A stretch of 64,000 nt of DNA from Hymenobacter armeniacus (GTDB lineage: Bacteria; Bacteroidota; Bacteroidia; Cytophagales; Hymenobacteraceae): assembly GCF_014699055.1 (NCBI RefSeq), contig NZ_JACXAC010000006.1:372001-436000 (forward strand), given 5' to 3'. The notes below the pieces were generated by a model, which saw only the letters and a program-made list of their open reading frames with translations, was not told where the DNA came from and searched no databases. The position numbers and the translations under genes were made by a program. Position 1 is the stretch's first letter; the number at the start of each line of letters is the position of its first letter. Below, in pieces: positions 62,529-64,000 of the stretch.

Positions 62529-63083
62529 ATGATTACCAAGCTCCGTCTCTCCGCTTTTTTTCTCATTTTGCTCCTGGCGGGCTGCCGGGCCGGCGGGCCG
62601 GGCACCCCGGCGCGCACTGTGGCCTCCTTCTTCTCCAAATACGAAGGCCGCGAAGGCTTCAAAACCACTGAATGGTCGGCCGACCTGCTGCAGCGCCTGG
62701 CCTTGGTGAAGGCCGCCAAGCTGCTCGGCGGCTCCGACCTCACCAACGCTATAACCGGCATTCGCTCGGCCAAAGTCATCAGCTTCGCCCCCACCACCAC
62801 CTCCGCCAAGGAGCTGGCCGCCGAGGGCTTGCGCGGCGAGGCTGCCGGCATCCTCCAAAACAACAAGTACGACCCGCTTTCGACGGCCGGTTTTGGGGGC
62901 AGCAACTACGCCATTTCCACGCGCGGCTCCGGCAACAGCGTCTCGGAGTTTGCGGCCCTGGGCACCTTGCCCGACGTGGCCGACTCGTTCGTGCTGGTGT
63001 CGGTGCAGGGCAATTTCACCAAGTCGCAGGTAGAGGCCCTGGGCAAATACTTGCCGCAGATTGTGCAGGCCACCGGCAAATAA
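62529..63083 (+). CDS. DUF4252 lipoprotein
   Basis: 184 residues. Lipobox LLLAGC near residue 20; mature domain with ASFFSKYEGREGFKTTEW, matching the DUF4252 pattern, and later SVQGNFTKSQVEALGKYL. Function unknown; in Bacteroidota such lipoproteins are often encoded near ECF sigma-anti-sigma systems, which are not visible here. It converges with the M24 peptidase, with a strong bidirectional terminator between. Confidence 0.85.
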   Translation: MITKLRLSAFFLILLLAGCRAGGPGTPARTVASFFSKYEGREGFKTTEWSADLLQRLALVKAAKLLGGSDLTNAITGIRSAKVISFAPTTTSAKELAAEGLRGEAAGILQNNKYDPLSTAGFGGSNYAISTRGSGNSVSEFAALGTLPDVADSFVLVSVQGNFTKSQVEALGKYLPQIVQATGK

Positions 63084-63103
63084 CATTTGCCTCTCGATGC
63101 CAT

Positions 63104-63140
63104 AAAAAAGACCGTCGGGCTCAGCCCGACGGTCTTTTTT
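63104..63140. terminator. Bidirectional terminator
   Basis: Seventeen-base stem AAAAAAGACCGTCGGGC (63104-63120) with its complement (63124-63140), three-base loop, T6 at both ends. It separates the convergent DUF4252 and M24 genes. Confidence 0.93.
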
Positions 63141-63158
63141 GCGTTTGGCAGCCCTGCT

Positions 63159-64000
63159 CTATCGGCCGGCAGCCATCAAATCCTCAATGGTATCGGCTTG
63201 CAGCGGAATGTCGGCCATCAGGTCCTCGTTGCCGGAAGCGGTGATGAGGATGTCGTTTTCCAGGCGGATGCCCAGGCCCTCTTCGGGGATGTAGATGCCG
63301 GGCTCGACGGTGTAAACCATGCCGGGCTCGAAGGTGCGGTACTTATAACCCACGTCGTGCACGTCGAGGCCTAGGTAGTGGCTGGTGCCGTGCATGAAGT
63401 ATTTCTTGTAGAGCGGCGCGGCGGGGTCCTGATTCTTCACGTCGGAGGCGTTCAACAAGTCCAGCTTGATGAGTTCTTGCTCCATGCACTCGCCCACCTG
63501 GCGGTGGTATTCCTCTATCTCGTTGCCGGCCACGAGGCGCGTTTTGGCGAAGGCCATCACGGCCAGCACCGACTCGTATACCTGCCGCTGGCGCGTGGTG
63601 AACTTGCCGTTGACTGGAATGCTGCGCGAGAGGTCGGCCGCGTAGTTAGCGTATTCGGCGCCGAAGTCGAGCAGAATCACGTCGCCATCCTGGCACTGGT
63701 TGTCGTTGGTGGTGTAGTGCAGCACGTTGGCGTTTTTGCCGCTGGCCACGATGCTGCCATAGGCCGGCCCGCGGCTGCGGTTGCGCATGAATTCGTGCAC
63801 GATTTCGGCTTCAATCTCGAACTCCCACACGCCCGGCTTCACGAAGCCCAGCAGCCGCCGGAAGGCCTTGCCCGTGATGTCGCAGGCCTGGCGCATCACC
63901 CGGATTTCCTCGGGGCTCTTGATGGCGCGCAGCTGATGCAGCAGGCGCGAGGCCCGGCGGTAGGTGTGCAGCGGGTACTGGCTTTGCAGCATTTTCACAA
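63159..64000 (-). CDS. M24-family Xaa-Pro aminopeptidase, C-terminal part
   Basis: About 280 codons are in the window; the N-terminal part lies beyond the right edge and the frame is open to base 64000. The catalytic domain shows ILLDFGAEYANYAADLSR (two metal-binding Asp), KKYFMHGTSHYLGLDVHDVG, then VYTVEPGIYI and GIRLENDILIT, giving the five ligands of the dinuclear pita-bread fold. It removes an N-terminal residue before proline. Because the frame runs upstream without a break, an AMP_N domain outside the window is likely. The GTG and ATG near the edge are internal codons, not the start. Confidence 0.92.
   Translation of the reverse strand, partial: VKMLQSQYPLHTYRRASRLLHQLRAIKSPEEIRVMRQACDITGKAFRRLLGFVKPGVWEFEIEAEIVHEFMRNRSRGPAYGSIVASGKNANVLHYTTNDNQCQDGDVILLDFGAEYANYAADLSRSIPVNGKFTTRQRQVYESVLAVMAFAKTRLVAGNEIEEYHRQVGECMEQELIKLDLLNASDVKNQDPAAPLYKKYFMHGTSHYLGLDVHDVGYKYRTFEPGMVYTVEPGIYIPEEGLGIRLENDILITASGNEDLMADIPLQADTIEDLMAAGR

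Noticed and set aside
1..64000. tRNA, rRNA or prophage segments
   Set aside because: No cloverleaf-like sequence, T-loop GGTTCRANYCC motif in context, integrase or phage structural gene was found by reading.

Overview
The window is chromosomal DNA of a GC-rich member of the Bacteroidota, most likely Hymenobacter or a close relative. Three things point there: nearly every gene that can be named looks Bacteroidota-type (DUF4173, DUF4252, DUF4266/DUF3570, an LptD-like protein, a Rho with a large disordered insert, a YtrA-type GntR operon); promoters follow the Bacteroidota pattern TAnnTTTG, once or twice with a TTG about 20 bases upstream; and start codons are usually not preceded by a Shine-Dalgarno sequence. 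I see no rRNA, tRNA, CRISPR array, prophage, transposase or plasmid function.

Layout. 1-900: a BlaI/M56 sensor pair with three phased operators. 984-6048: folB, a DivIVA-domain protein, a WD40 protein, a phosphopantetheinyl transferase, a redoxin and a SirB1-like protein. 6132-11088: a pyruvate oxidase (PoxB type) and an ABC/GntR/GIN operon. 11190-16795: a regulator-like protein, an acyl-CoA carboxylase beta subunit, an MCE protein and a murein amidase. 16875-26259: core genes (lptD, panB, an RluA synthase, a fatty acid desaturase, then rpsP-rimM-trmD-rplS). 27908-28967: a PTPS/folE pterin pair. 29993-30396: an unusual 20/21-base tandem array. 31119-33521: a class A penicillin-binding protein. 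33639-41349: a run of membrane proteins, DUF4173, a ferritin-like protein, a radical SAM protein and a small winged-helix regulator, with three copies of one inverted-repeat operator. 41801-45579: a methyltransferase, a UbiA prenyltransferase, a lipoprotein and a DsbA-like protein. 46008-49935: divergent rho and serS. 50055-55890: accessory genes, a glycosyltransferase and PolX. 56687-60121: thioredoxin, ApbE, DUF4266 and DUF3570, a predicted extracytoplasmic redox/flavin module. 60237-64000: an EVE-domain protein, secreted proteins and a truncated M24 peptidase.

The most interesting points are: (i) the ApbE-DUF4266-DUF3570-thioredoxin cluster, with a small lipoprotein ending in GGGCGCN; (ii) a small regulon marked by CTTTG-N5-CAAAG; (iii) three helically spaced BlaI-type operators bracketing one promoter; (iv) families of intergenic hairpin repeats, one of which carries its own terminator and some of which supply the stop codons of neighbouring genes; (v) the 20/21-base tandem array; (vi) a promoter lying against a terminator so that the new RNA should lack part of the hairpin arm; and (vii) enzymes with altered catalytic motifs (PolX, ApbE, a response-regulator receiver). 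All functional assignments come from reading motifs by eye; no database search was possible.
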